Notes: a model not told the origin generated them from the sequence alone. Positions 1-8,444 are shown, numbered from the stretch's first letter. The stretch: 34,115 bases of DNA from Lachnospiraceae bacterium UBA3821 (GCA_002368865.1 DFDT01000127.1:1-34115); one strand, 5' to 3'. Translations and numbers: made by a program.

Positions 1-1658
1 TGACAAGAGGCGGAGAGACCATGAAGGGATTCTCCGGCGTGGGACACACCAGATGGGCGACACACGGTGCTCCCAGCGATCTCAATGCGCATCCGCATAC
101 CAATAAAGCAGGTTCTATCGTGGTGGTTCACAACGGCATTATCGAGAACTATATGGCGTTAAAGAAGAAGCTGGAAAAGAAGGGATACGAGTTCACCTCC
201 GAGACAGACACGGAGGTGCTGGCGCATCTTCTGGACTATTATTACAAGGGAAATCCGCTGGAGACGATCACCAAGGTGCTGCACCGCGTGGAGGGTTCCT
301 ATGCGCTGGGCATTCTGTTTGACGACTGTCCCGGAAAGCTCTTTGCGGCACGCAAGGACAGCCCGCTGATTGTGGGACAGAGTGAAGACGGCTGCCTGAT
401 CGCTTCGGATGTTCCGGCGATCCTGAAATATACGCGCACGGTATTTTACCTTGATAATCAGGAGGTTGCGGTACTTTCCACAGACGGGATCGAATTCTAT
501 ACCGTGGATGAGGAGCCGGTGGTAAAGCAGGCTGTGACCATCGAGTGGGATGCCAATTCTGCTGAAAAAGCCGGATATGAGTTCTTTATGCTCAAGGAGA
601 TCTATGAGGAGCCCAAGACCGTTACGGACACGCTCTCTCCCCGGATCAAAAACGGCGATATACAGATTGAAGAATTGAAGCTGACGGATGAGGAATTGCG
701 GGCAATCCAGAGAATCCATATTGTGGCCTGCGGATCCGCATATCATGCCGGTGTGACCGCGAAATATGTGATCGAGGGATTGGTAAGGATCCCGGTGGAA
801 GTAGAAGTGGCCAGTGAGTTCCGCTACCGCAATCCGATCCTGGATCCCAGAGATCTGGTGATCGTGATCAGTCAGTCCGGAGAGACGGCGGATACCCTGG
901 AGGCGGTGCGCGAATCGAAGAAGCGCGGCCTGAAGGTATTGGGCATTGTCAATGTGGTGGGAAGTTCCATCGCCAGAGAGGCAGACAGTGTCATGTATAC
1001 CTGGGCAGGGCCGGAGATCTCCGTTGCCACCACCAAGGCATACAGCGCGCAGCTGGTGGCACTGTATCTGTTGGCCATGAAACTGGGAAGAGTGCGAGGC
1101 ATGATTGACGATGCAACCTTTGCAGGTTTGTTGGAGGATATTCAGGCTCTGCCGGATCAGATTGAACTGCTGTTGGGTCAGAAAGAGAAACTGCAGCATT
1201 TTGCAAACCGCTATGTGGGTGCGAAGAACGTGTTCTTCATCGGAAGAGGCATCGACTATGCGATCTCTCTGGAGGGATCGCTGAAGCTGAAAGAGATCTC
1301 CTATGTGCACTCCGAGGCTTATGCGGCGGGCGAGCTGAAGCACGGTACCATCTCTCTGATTGAGGACGGCACGCTGGTGGTTGCATTGGCAACACAGCCG
1401 GATCTGTTCCCCAAGACCGTGAGCAATATTGTGGAAGTAAAGTCCCGTGGCGCATTTGTCATGGCCGTGGCGGAGAGAGGCCGTAAGGAGATTGAGAAAG
1501 CGGCGGATTATGTCATTTATATTCCGTACACCAATCCTTATTTTGCCAATTCCCTGGCAATTATTCCCCTACAGCTCTTTGCATATTATATTGCAGTGGG
1601 CAAGGGATATGACGTGGATCACCCCAGAAATCTGGCAAAATCCGTGACGGTAGAATAA
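1..1658 (+). CDS. glmS: Glutamine--fructose-6-phosphate aminotransferase (isomerizing), 5'-truncated by window edge
   Basis: GlmS makes glucosamine-6-phosphate from fructose-6-phosphate and glutamine, the first committed step towards peptidoglycan amino sugars. The reading frame is open from base 3, so the gene begins upstream. Roughly the first 60 residues, including the catalytic N-terminal cysteine, lie outside the window, and the ATG at 21 is internal. Visible glutaminase motifs are GHTRWATHG and NAHPH, followed by the two SIS sugar-isomerase domains (VACGSAYHAG, ISQSGETADT) and the sugar-site segment EAYAAGELKHGT. The C-terminus, PRNLAKSVTVE, is the family hallmark and holds the Schiff-base lysine. 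Any glmS ribozyme would lie upstream of the window. No clear terminator separates it from the next gene. Confidence 0.97.
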   Translation, partial: TRGGETMKGFSGVGHTRWATHGAPSDLNAHPHTNKAGSIVVVHNGIIENYMALKKKLEKKGYEFTSETDTEVLAHLLDYYYKGNPLETITKVLHRVEGSYALGILFDDCPGKLFAARKDSPLIVGQSEDGCLIASDVPAILKYTRTVFYLDNQEVAVLSTDGIEFYTVDEEPVVKQAVTIEWDANSAEKAGYEFFMLKEIYEEPKTVTDTLSPRIKNGDIQIEELKLTDEELRAIQRIHIVACGSAYHAGVTAKYVIEGLVRIPVEVEVASEFRYRNPILDPRDLVIVISQSGETADTLEAVRESKKRGLKVLGIVNVVGSSIAREADSVMYTWAGPEISVATTKAYSAQLVALYLLAMKLGRVRGMIDDATFAGLLEDIQALPDQIELLLGQKEKLQHFANRYVGAKNVFFIGRGIDYAISLEGSLKLKEISYVHSEAYAAGELKHGTISLIEDGTLVVALATQPDLFPKTVSNIVEVKSRGAFVMAVAERGRKEIEKAADYVIYIPYTNPYFANSLAIIPLQLFAYYIAVGKGYDVDHPRNLAKSVTVE

Positions 1659-1672
1659 CAATCAGCCGGAAC

Positions 1673-1728
1673 TTTTCACTTTTGTTTCATTTTTTAAACA
1701 CAAATTAAACACAATTTGTGGATATACT
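1673..1728 (+). promoter_or_regulatory. Putative htrA promoter with inverted-repeat operator
   Basis: TATACT at 1723-1728 is a plausible -10 box. Immediately upstream is a perfect 8-bp inverted repeat, CACAAATT (1699-1706) and AATTTGTG (1713-1720), separated by 6 bases and covering the place where a -35 box would sit. There is no good -35 hexamer, which fits an activator-dependent promoter. TTTTCACT at 1673-1680 resembles the octamer reported for CssR control of Bacillus htrA, but only one copy is obvious. The regulator is unknown. Confidence 0.45.
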
Positions 1729-1788
1729 GAACTCATCAAGGAACGGAACGATCGTATGGATCGGGTGATTCAGAAAAGAGGGATTATT

Positions 1789-3270
1789 ATGTATGAGAGT
1801 GACAATGAATCAGGCATAGGACAGGGATATTTCAACAATCTGGAAGAAAACAGCTATCATCAGGACACGGGTGCCATGGCGGAGACCGTGGGAGCGCAGA
1901 CGCAGTCCCGGACAGCGGACGGGACCGCACAGGAGTATGCAAGGCAGGAGCATGCAGGACAGGAGTATGCGAGAAGACAGGAGTGGACAGCGGCGCCGGA
2001 GCGCGCGGTTCAGCCGGAACAGGCTGCGCAGCCGGAGAAAAAGAAAGGCCATGTGTTTGGCAAGATCATGCTCAGTCTGAGCATGGGATTGCTTTTCGGA
2101 ATCTTTGCCGGTGTGGGATTCCTCGGGGTGACTCAGGCATCCGGCGCTTTGCAGAAGAGCCTGCCGGCCTCCAACACGGAGACGACCATTGTACCCCAGG
2201 AGGAGATCGGTGAGTTCCCGGCTACGGTGTTCGGTCAGGATGAAGACACCAAGGTGATCTATACCACAGCCCAGACCAATGTGACAGAGATCGTAAAAGA
2301 CGTGATGCCGGCGATGGTATCCATTGTGAACAATTATACGGAGGTGACCACTTTCTGGGGACAGCGCTATCAGGAGGACCATTCCGCCAGCGGCTCTGGT
2401 ATCATCGTGGCAAAGAATGACTCCGAACTGCTGATCGTCACCAACCAGCATGTTGTGGCCGATGCAAATGAACTGATCGTTACGTTGGATGACGGAACGG
2501 AAGCAAAGGCAAAGATCAAGGGAAAAGATGCGGATATGGATCTGGCAGTTATCGCTGTTGATCTGGGAGATCTCTCCGCAGAGACGCTGGATGCGATCGC
2601 AGTGGCAAAACTGGGCGACAGCGATGAACTGGAACTGGGCGAGCAGGTGATTGCCATCGGCAATGCATTGGGCTATGGCCAATCCGTGACAGTCGGATAC
2701 ATCAGCGCACTGGACAGAGAGATCGAATTGGAAGACGGATCCACCAAGAGCTTCATCCAGACGGATGCAGCGATCAATCCCGGTAATTCCGGCGGCGCAT
2801 TGTTAAATGCAGCAGGAGAAGTGATCGGCATCAATTCCAATAAGATCGGCGGTTCTTCCATAGAAGGTATGGGGTATGCGATCCCCATCACTGCAGCCAG
2901 CCCTATCATTGCGGATCTGATGGAGCGCCAGACCAGAAATAAAGTTGCGGACGGAGAGACCGGATATATCGGAATTTCTTATCAGGATGTGACGGATGAC
3001 ATCTCCAAGATGTTCGGAATGCCCAAGGGCGTGTATGTGGCAACGGTTTATGAAGGAACCGGCGCAGAGGCAGCAGGCATCATGAAGGGCGATGTGATCA
3101 CCAAATTTGACGGAGAGAGGATCACTTCCTTTGCCGACCTGCAGGATGTGTTACAGTATTTTGGCGCAGGTGATACGGTGAAAGTGACTGTTATGCGTCC
3201 GTCAAACGGTGAGTATACGGAAAAAGAAGTGCAGCTTACGTTGGGCACAAGACCCAATCGCAGCCGTTGA
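1789..3270 (+). CDS. htrA: HtrA/DegP-type membrane-anchored serine protease with PDZ domain
   Basis: This is a surface quality-control protease that degrades or refolds damaged exported proteins. I chose ATG 1789 because AGAGGG sits 7 bases upstream; an in-frame ATG at 1756 would add 11 residues and also has a weak AAGGAA. From 1789 the order is: a Gln/Glu-rich cytoplasmic tail with short repeats of the type QEYAR, one transmembrane helix (about 92-116), a trypsin-like domain with His221 (NQHVVA), Asp251 (DMDLAV) and Ser334 (NPGNSGGA), and a single PDZ domain (about 391-485). All three catalytic residues are present. The length of 493 aa is normal for Firmicutes HtrA. It stands alone, with its own promoter region and terminator. 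Induction by envelope stress is inferred from the family. Confidence 0.93.
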   Translation: MYESDNESGIGQGYFNNLEENSYHQDTGAMAETVGAQTQSRTADGTAQEYARQEHAGQEYARRQEWTAAPERAVQPEQAAQPEKKKGHVFGKIMLSLSMGLLFGIFAGVGFLGVTQASGALQKSLPASNTETTIVPQEEIGEFPATVFGQDEDTKVIYTTAQTNVTEIVKDVMPAMVSIVNNYTEVTTFWGQRYQEDHSASGSGIIVAKNDSELLIVTNQHVVADANELIVTLDDGTEAKAKIKGKDADMDLAVIAVDLGDLSAETLDAIAVAKLGDSDELELGEQVIAIGNALGYGQSVTVGYISALDREIELEDGSTKSFIQTDAAINPGNSGGALLNAAGEVIGINSNKIGGSSIEGMGYAIPITAASPIIADLMERQTRNKVADGETGYIGISYQDVTDDISKMFGMPKGVYVATVYEGTGAEAAGIMKGDVITKFDGERITSFADLQDVLQYFGAGDTVKVTVMRPSNGEYTEKEVQLTLGTRPNRSR

Positions 3271-3318
3271 TCGAAAAAGATGAAGAGATGATTACAAGTC
3301 ATAGGACTCCCCTCACGG

Positions 3319-3360
3319 AAAGACCTTGCAGCTTGAAACTGCAGGGTCTTTCTGATTTGT
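3319..3360 (+). terminator. Rho-independent terminator after htrA
   Basis: A 13-bp stem (3319-3331 with 3339-3351, one G-U pair) closes a 7-base loop. It is followed by a T-rich stretch, TTTCTGATTTGTTTT. It sits about 50 bases after the htrA stop. Confidence 0.8.
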
Positions 3361-3387
3361 TTTATGTTTGCTTAATAAAAACTTTAC

Positions 3388-3416
3388 TTGTGTACGGCAG
3401 GGATATTCGGTATAAT
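3388..3416 (+). promoter_or_regulatory. Promoter for the palindromic leader and clpX-like gene
   Basis: A consensus TATAAT lies at 3411-3416, with TTGTGT at 3388-3393 spaced by 17 bp. The -35 is weak (only TTG matches). Transcription would start near 3423 and give a leader of about 240 bases containing the nested palindrome at 3451-3587. A small hairpin, CGAAAC/GTTTCG (3425-3441), would lie at the very 5' end. Confidence 0.6.
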
Positions 3417-3450
3417 CAATTATGCGAAACTCAATGTTTCGGCAAGTGGC

Positions 3451-3587
3451 ATTGTGCATAGTGTATACTTCACCGCAGGGACGCTTGCGCTCGATTTCGG
3501 ACGTAGCGGTACTAAAACACCAAAGTACGGTGTTTAAGTACCGACGTCCTCAAACGTCCTGCTAATGAAGTATACACTATGCACAAT
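3451..3587. repeat. 137-bp nested palindromic element in the clpX-like leader
   Basis: The outer arms form a perfect 22-bp inverted repeat (3451-3472 with 3566-3587). Inside, GCAGGGACG (3475-3483) pairs with CGTCCTGC (3555-3562) with one bulge. Innermost, 3499-3521 pairs with 3529-3549 around a 7-base loop with one mismatch and a 2-base bulge. The whole folds as a long hairpin with an internal bubble. It could be a MITE-like element, a structured leader or a small RNA. I see no target-site duplication and no coding capacity. Confidence 0.75.
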
Positions 3588-3609
3588 TTGATACAGGAAA
3601 AGTCGAGTT

Positions 3610-3635
3610 TTGCAAAGATTTAATTGCAAAGATTT
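3610..3635 (+). repeat. Short direct repeat before the clpX-like gene
   Basis: TTGCAAAGATTT occurs at 3610-3621 and again at 3624-3635, a 14-bp period. A weaker third trace, GAGATTTAA, lies near 3645. It lies just upstream of the AAGGAG ribosome site (3655-3660). It may be a slippage repeat or a regulator site. Confidence 0.5.
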
Positions 3636-3666
3636 GATCATATAGAGATTTAATAAGGAGAAGGAT

Positions 3667-5169
3667 ATGGCAGAGTTTTATGACGATCACGAGGATCAGG
3701 AAATAGAGAAAAAAGAGCAGGCGAACGGCGGAGACGGCTTCCAAAGCGAAAGCAGCGAATATGAGGATGTCTGCTTCGTATGCCGCAGACCGGAGTCCAA
3801 GGCGGGCAAGATGTTCAAGCTGCCCAACAATATCTGCGTCTGCGATGACTGCATGCACAAGACTATGGATGCGGTAAGCCAGTTCGACTATCAGGGCATG
3901 CTGAATAACCCGAATTTCCAGAAGGAGATGGATGAGTTCTCCAAGCAGAACGGACTGCCGAATATCAGCTTTGTGAATCTGGCGGACCTGCAGGGTGAGG
4001 GCGGCATCCCCAACAAGCAGAAGATCAAAAAGAAGAAAAAGAAGGAAAGCGAAAAGCCGGTTCTGGATATCCGCAATATCCCCGCACCGCACAAGATCAA
4101 GGCAAGCCTGGATGAGTATGTGGTGGGGCAGGAGTATGCCAAGAAAGTCATCTCCGTGGCGGTCTACAACCATTATAAGCGCGTGGCCACCAACTCCATG
4201 GACAGCATTGAAATCGAGAAATCCAATATGCTCATGATCGGTCCCACCGGCTGCGGTAAGACTTATCTGGTGAAAACGCTGGCGAGATTATTGGATGTGC
4301 CGCTTGCCATTGCGGACGCCACCTCTCTGACGGAGGCGGGCTACATCGGAGACGATATCGAGAGCGTGATCTCCAAGCTCCTAGCAGCAGCGGACAATGA
4401 CGTGGAGAAGGCGGAGCAGGGGATTGTCTTCATCGACGAGATCGACAAGATTGCCAAGAAGAAGGAAACCCACAGCCGCGACGTCAGTGGTGAGAGCGTA
4501 CAGCAGGGCATGCTGAAGCTCTTGGAAGGTGCCGATGTGGAAGTGCCTGTGGGGGCCAACAGCAAAAACGCCATGGTGCCCCTGGCTACGGTGAATACCC
4601 GCAACATTCTGTTTATCTGCGGTGGCGCATTCCCGGATCTGGAGGACATTATCAAGGAGCGTCTGACCAAGAGCGCTTCCATCGGATTCGGCGCGGAGTT
4701 GAAGGACAAATACGACAAGGACAAAAATATTCTCTCCAAGGTGACGGTGGAGGATATCCGCAAGTTCGGTATGATCCCGGAGTTTATCGGACGTCTGCCC
4801 ATCATATTTACCCTGCAGGGTCTGACCAAAGAGATGATGGTGAAGATTTTGAAGGAGCCCAGAAACGCTATTCTGAAGCAGTATCAGAAATTGCTGGAGC
4901 TGGATGAGGTCAAGCTGGAGTTCACGGACGAGGCCATGGAGGCCATCGCGGAGAAGGCGATGAAGCGCGACACCGGCGCCAGAGCCCTGCGCTCTATCAT
5001 CGAGGAATTCATGCTGGATATCATGTATGAGATTCCCAAGGACGATAACATCGGCACGGTGACCATCACGAAGGAATATATCGAGGGCACCGGCGGACCG
5101 ATCATCGACATCCGCAGCAATCTGATCAACCAGACACCGGTCAGTGAACTGAATGTGGTGGATGAATAA
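3667..5169 (+). CDS. clpX: ClpX-like AAA+ protein unfoldase (divergent paralogue)
   Basis: This should be an ATP-driven unfoldase that feeds substrates to ClpP. Visible features are an N-terminal zinc finger C36-X2-C39...C59-X2-C62, a lysine-rich linker at about 117-130, Walker A GPTGCGKT (192-199), pore loop GYIG (225-228), Walker B FIDEID (Asp257-Glu258), an IGF tripeptide (339-341) expected to dock onto ClpP, and the sensor region EFIGRLPI. At 500 aa it is longer than the usual 410-440. In the place of the RKH pore-entry loop it reads SKN (299-301), so substrate choice may differ from canonical ClpX. It is not next to clpP or lon, the usual neighbours, and may be a second ClpX. The start has AAGGAG 6 bases upstream. 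Confidence 0.9.
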   Translation: MAEFYDDHEDQEIEKKEQANGGDGFQSESSEYEDVCFVCRRPESKAGKMFKLPNNICVCDDCMHKTMDAVSQFDYQGMLNNPNFQKEMDEFSKQNGLPNISFVNLADLQGEGGIPNKQKIKKKKKKESEKPVLDIRNIPAPHKIKASLDEYVVGQEYAKKVISVAVYNHYKRVATNSMDSIEIEKSNMLMIGPTGCGKTYLVKTLARLLDVPLAIADATSLTEAGYIGDDIESVISKLLAAADNDVEKAEQGIVFIDEIDKIAKKKETHSRDVSGESVQQGMLKLLEGADVEVPVGANSKNAMVPLATVNTRNILFICGGAFPDLEDIIKERLTKSASIGFGAELKDKYDKDKNILSKVTVEDIRKFGMIPEFIGRLPIIFTLQGLTKEMMVKILKEPRNAILKQYQKLLELDEVKLEFTDEAMEAIAEKAMKRDTGARALRSIIEEFMLDIMYEIPKDDNIGTVTITKEYIEGTGGPIIDIRSNLINQTPVSELNVVDE

Positions 5170-5178
5170 GCAGGTATC

Positions 5179-5210
5179 GCCCGGCATGTGTATATATACA
5201 TATGCCGGGC
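5179..5210. terminator. Hairpin between convergent clpX-like gene and DUF4179 gene
   Basis: A 16-bp stem (5179-5194 with 5195-5210, one G-U pair, so the tip must open) begins GCCCGGC and ends GCCGGGC. Neither side has a strong T-tract, though T-rich stretches follow on both strands. It is probably a shared terminator for the two converging genes. Confidence 0.6.
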
Positions 5211-5234
5211 GTGATTTGTGCAAAAAAGTATTTC

Positions 5235-6470
5235 TCAATTATTGATTTTCATAGACGTTTGATATAGATTCTTTTCTTCCAGTATTTCTTTCAGAGTATT
5301 CGGATCGGCGGACAGCGTATATCCTTTGATCTCATCCATGTATTCCACGTAATCGCAGATATAGATTGTGATCTCGGAGATATCATGCCTCTGAACAGCC
5401 AGCTGATAGCAATTGTTTTCGCCGCTGTGCAGCATCTGTCCGTCTTTGTCCAAAACCACTGCAAAAGTGTCATGATCTGCCGGTTTCACCGGATAGATCG
5501 TCATCTCCAAAGGAGAAAGTTCAATGCGGTCGATGCCAAAGCCGTCCGCGTTTACTTCCTTCACGGAAATCGTCTGCATGCTGTACGCGTTCTGCTGAAT
5601 CGGAATCCCTGCAATGTTCCAGGAGCCTTTTATGGATTGCTTGGACATTCCTGCCGTTTCCCCTGCATGATAAATCCAAAGGGACGTGAATGCTATGTCC
5701 AGATCAAAGGTTTCCGGAATGTCATAATAGGAGACATATTGACTTTCTGTTTCCGCCGAAAGCACTGGTGCCTGCCGGCCTGCTGCTTCCGCTTTTTTTA
5801 CCGCCTCCGTATATTGGCGCAGGTCTTTGCTGATCGTAGCATAGTCGATGCGCATAATCCCCAAAAAAGTGTGATCATCAATTCTCTCAAATTCAAAATT
5901 CCAGTTTCCACGGTGCGGATCATCTGCCCGGAAGGAATAGGTTTCCGTTGACAGAAAGATCATGGTGTCAGTGAGATCCTGCGGCAGCGGTTCCTCGGTC
6001 ACCATGCGGATGCCCAGAAAGACGGCCTGATTCGTAGCGTAGTATTCTTCCACGGACAGTGTGATGCCGTTGTCTGTGGCCTGATAGGGATTTTGATATT
6101 CTGTATCCGGCTGTCCTGTTTCTTGGGCGGCGTCTGGCGAAGAAAGGGGTTCTTCCGGAGCCAGGATGACCGTTCCGTCCTCCGGAATCTGCCCGAATCC
6201 AAACCGGTTCTGCATGGCCTGGAAAATGGTTCCGATGACCGGCAGTTCCGAAGCCAGACTGGGATTGGCGGCACATAGGATCAGTGCGACCATAAATACT
6301 GCCGCAGCGGTTGCACCGGCGTAACCGATCCGGCGGAGCCATGTTTTGCCGCTGGATTTCCGTTCCTGCGGAAAAGGGACAATTTGTCTTCTGTCCGGTT
6401 CGGACAGCATAGAAATGGTTTCCAAATATTGTTTATGAAATTGTTCGGGTACATTCCGATAAATGTTCAT
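5235..6470 (-). CDS. DUF4179 membrane protein, probable anti-sigma factor
   Basis: The protein has about 50 cytoplasmic residues, one transmembrane helix (about 49-69, AAAVFMVALILCAA) and a large extracytoplasmic domain beginning ANPSLASELPVIGTIF, the typical start of DUF4179. Its start codon overlaps the stop of the upstream ECF sigma gene by four bases (ATGA), so the two are translationally coupled. Family and context suggest it holds the sigma factor at the membrane until an envelope signal arrives. The signal is unknown. The N-terminal segment (about 1-45) would be the sigma-binding part. At 411 aa it is usual for the family. No enzymatic motif is visible. Confidence 0.8.
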   Translation of the reverse strand: MNIYRNVPEQFHKQYLETISMLSEPDRRQIVPFPQERKSSGKTWLRRIGYAGATAAAVFMVALILCAANPSLASELPVIGTIFQAMQNRFGFGQIPEDGTVILAPEEPLSSPDAAQETGQPDTEYQNPYQATDNGITLSVEEYYATNQAVFLGIRMVTEEPLPQDLTDTMIFLSTETYSFRADDPHRGNWNFEFERIDDHTFLGIMRIDYATISKDLRQYTEAVKKAEAAGRQAPVLSAETESQYVSYYDIPETFDLDIAFTSLWIYHAGETAGMSKQSIKGSWNIAGIPIQQNAYSMQTISVKEVNADGFGIDRIELSPLEMTIYPVKPADHDTFAVVLDKDGQMLHSGENNCYQLAVQRHDISEITIYICDYVEYMDEIKGYTLSADPNTLKEILEEKNLYQTSMKINN

Positions 6471-6958
6471 ATGACTTCCTCCTGTTCTTCCAATAATCCT
6501 TTTAAGGTCTGTCTGGCTCTGTTTAGTCTGCTTTTCACGGTACCGTCGGGCACCTGCGTGATCTGGGCGATCTGCTCGATGGAATACTCCTCAAAATAAT
6601 ACAGGATCACGCAGATGCGATGCTTATCGTCCAGTTTTGAGATGGCCCGGTATAGATCCAGATACTCTTCTTTCACATATTTTCCGATGTATTCCGCAGA
6701 ATCCATGCGGGCTTCCTCATAGGGCGCCAGGCGCTTTGACCTGCGCAGAATGGTGTAACACTCATTGATCACGATACGGACGATCCAGGTTTTGAAAAAA
6801 GATTCATTTCGCAGTTTGTCCCGAGCGTCATAGGCTTTTAAGACTGCCTCCTGAACCGCGTCAGCGCAATCCTGTTCATTGTGCAGGATGGAAAAGGAAA
6901 CATGAAATAAGGTTTCTTCTGCGTCCAAAAGCTTTTGCAGAAACAGTTCTTTGTCCAT
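6467..6958 (-). CDS. ECF-type RNA polymerase sigma factor
   Basis: A 163-residue sigma-70 family protein with region 2 (CADAVQEAVLKAYDARDKL, FKTWIVRIVINEC) and region 4 (YYFEEYSIEQIAQ, PDGTVKSRLNRARQ, the helix-turn-helix that reads the -35 box). There is no region 1 or 3, so it is an ECF sigma. I chose the ATG at 6958 because CCTCC on the plus strand at 6965-6969 gives GGAGG 6 bases upstream; a longer reading to 7012 lacks a site. It forms an operon with the DUF4179 gene. An ECF-like promoter 60-90 bases upstream suggests it activates its own transcription. Confidence 0.93.
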   Translation of the reverse strand: MDKELFLQKLLDAEETLFHVSFSILHNEQDCADAVQEAVLKAYDARDKLRNESFFKTWIVRIVINECYTILRRSKRLAPYEEARMDSAEYIGKYVKEEYLDLYRAISKLDDKHRICVILYYFEEYSIEQIAQITQVPDGTVKSRLNRARQTLKGLLEEQEEVI

Positions 6959-7014
6959 AATATACCTCCATTGTTTCTGTGACACAGATATAGATGCATC
7001 TTTTGTGTACACTT

Positions 7015-7044
7015 ATTAGATGGACCGGAGGGGGAAAAGGTTCA
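7015..7044 (-). promoter_or_regulatory. ECF-type autoregulatory promoter
   Basis: Read on the minus strand, TGAACC (7039-7044, followed by TTTT) is spaced 16 bp from CATCTAAT (7015-7022). This pair resembles ECF promoters rather than the vegetative TTGACA/TATAAT type. It lies about 55-85 bases before the sigma gene start and points towards it. Recognition by this very sigma factor is inferred. Confidence 0.55.
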
Positions 7045-7053
7045 AATTTTTAC

Positions 7054-7101
7054 AAAAAAACAAGCTGTATGATGGCCAAACAGGTCGATCAGACAGCTTG
7101 T
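7054..7101 (-). terminator. Rho-independent terminator after the DUF3048 lipoprotein
   Basis: On the minus strand ACAAGCTGT pairs with ACAGCTTGT (plus-strand 7060-7068 and 7093-7101), with a partly structured 24-base loop, followed by seven T residues (A run at 7054-7060). It lies just beyond the stop of the gene ending at 7116. Confidence 0.75.
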
Positions 7102-7115
7102 CTTTCTGATATATC

Positions 7116-8444
7116 TTATTTTAGAGTCAACTGAGACCAGGTATCGGAGGGTACGATCGCGATGTAGGTCTTACCGGTATTCAGCGTGATCTCCTCGCCG
7201 GTCGCTTTGTTCTTGAAGACTGTGAGTGCGGTCTCGCTGCCCTTGCTCCAGGTGATGGGGATCGCCTCACCGTTGGTGATGTAGTATCCGTCGTTTCCGC
7301 TGCCCACCACGTTGTATGTCAGGTAGCCGTTGGCATCCAGATTGTAGAAGGAGCAGCTCTGCAGGATCACGTTCTTGAAGGTCGTTACCTCGCCGGTAGC
7401 AGCATCCTTGTGATACTCGCCGTACTCATAGTAATCATATGTCCCGGTGGAAGCGTTATAGAAAAGCTTGGATCCATTGTGCGGGAAAACAGAGGACAGA
7501 TCAACGGTGGTTGCCGATACCGTGCTGTTGCTGTCGGAAAGCTTGAACTCGTTATCGGAGAAATTAAAGTGCTTTCCGGGATAATAGCTGTTGTACTCTG
7601 TGCTGTATTTCGCGTTCTTGATCCTTGTACCGAGACCGGAATAGGTCTGGCCCTTTTGTGTGTTGGTGTAAGAATCGTAGGTAACGTACTCGGTAAACTC
7701 TGTTGCCTTGCCGTTGCTGAAACGTGCGAATCCGCCGCTCAGATTGTTGACGTAAGCTTTCGAGGTATAATCATTTATGTAGAAAGGACCTCCGTCGTGA
7801 CACAGGATCGCGTTATATTCGGCAGCTACCATGAAATTGGTGGTACGTACGCTGCGGATGCTTCCCAGGCGGTTAATGTATTCCCAGTCCTTTAAGACAA
7901 CCATCAGACGGGTTACACGATTGTTCTCGGTGCTGTTCATGATCTCGTATACGACGTCTCCATCGTTTACGCCGTAATGGGGAAGCGCATAGAGCTCATT
8001 GTCCACCATCACTGCCACCGGGCGCTGATTTTTCAGACTTCCGTCGATCCATTCGTTGGTCAGCTCACTGCGAATTAAATTGTTGGGATCCACAACCCTT
8101 GTCTTCTTGGCAGGGGTGGCGTTGATATCACTGCTTGTGGCGGCGATGTTCCCGGTGGGGGTGCTTCCGGTTGTGCTGCTTCCGGTGGTACTGCCTCCTG
8201 CTGCGGAAGATTGGGTTGCGGCAGCGGAAGATCCCTGTGCAGCGGCCTCGGACGACGCTTCGGCTGCGGCAGTGGAAGAACCGGCAGCCGCGGATTCAGC
8301 TGCAGAAGACTCCGCCACGGAAGACTCTACCACGGAAGATTCCGGTACGATCTCTACAGGTGCGACAGCGGTCTGCTGGGAACAACCGGAGAAGATCACG
8401 GTTGCGGCAAATAAGCCTAACAGAAAGTTGTATCTCTTTTTCAT
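7116..8444 (-). CDS. DUF3048 (YerB-family) lipoprotein
   Basis: The N-terminus MKKRYNFLLGLFAATVIFSGC is a lipoprotein signal peptide with lipobox FSGC, so the protein is probably tethered to the outer face of the membrane. Residues about 35-110 are a low-complexity Ser/Ala/Gly/Thr linker. The folded part begins near residue 130 with RPVAVMVDN and continues with VYEIMNS, RLGSIRSVRTTNF and ILCHDGGPFYINDY, which match the DUF3048 family of unknown function. AGAGG sits 5 bases before the ATG. It is a single gene with its own promoter and terminator. The 442-aa length is in the range for YerB-like proteins; the extra length is mostly the linker. Function unknown. Confidence 0.88.
   Translation of the reverse strand: MKKRYNFLLGLFAATVIFSGCSQQTAVAPVEIVPESSVVESSVAESSAAESAAAGSSTAAAEASSEAAAQGSSAAATQSSAAGGSTTGSSTTGSTPTGNIAATSSDINATPAKKTRVVDPNNLIRSELTNEWIDGSLKNQRPVAVMVDNELYALPHYGVNDGDVVYEIMNSTENNRVTRLMVVLKDWEYINRLGSIRSVRTTNFMVAAEYNAILCHDGGPFYINDYTSKAYVNNLSGGFARFSNGKATEFTEYVTYDSYTNTQKGQTYSGLGTRIKNAKYSTEYNSYYPGKHFNFSDNEFKLSDSNSTVSATTVDLSSVFPHNGSKLFYNASTGTYDYYEYGEYHKDAATGEVTTFKNVILQSCSFYNLDANGYLTYNVVGSGNDGYYITNGEAIPITWSKGSETALTVFKNKATGEEITLNTGKTYIAIVPSDTWSQLTLK

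Noticed and set aside
159..1343. Long antisense ORF of 394 codons opposite glmS
   Set aside because: It lies wholly within glmS, its protein is rich in His/Gln/Leu without a known domain, and no ribosome site is seen. It is a frame shadow caused by codon bias.
3319..3666. CRISPR repeat or tRNA in the structured region after htrA
   Set aside because: The repeats are inverted, not regularly spaced direct copies, and there is no cloverleaf with T-loop and acceptor pairing.
4381..5238. Antisense ORF of 285 codons opposite the ClpX-like gene
   Set aside because: A shadow of a strongly coding frame, with no ribosome site or promoter.
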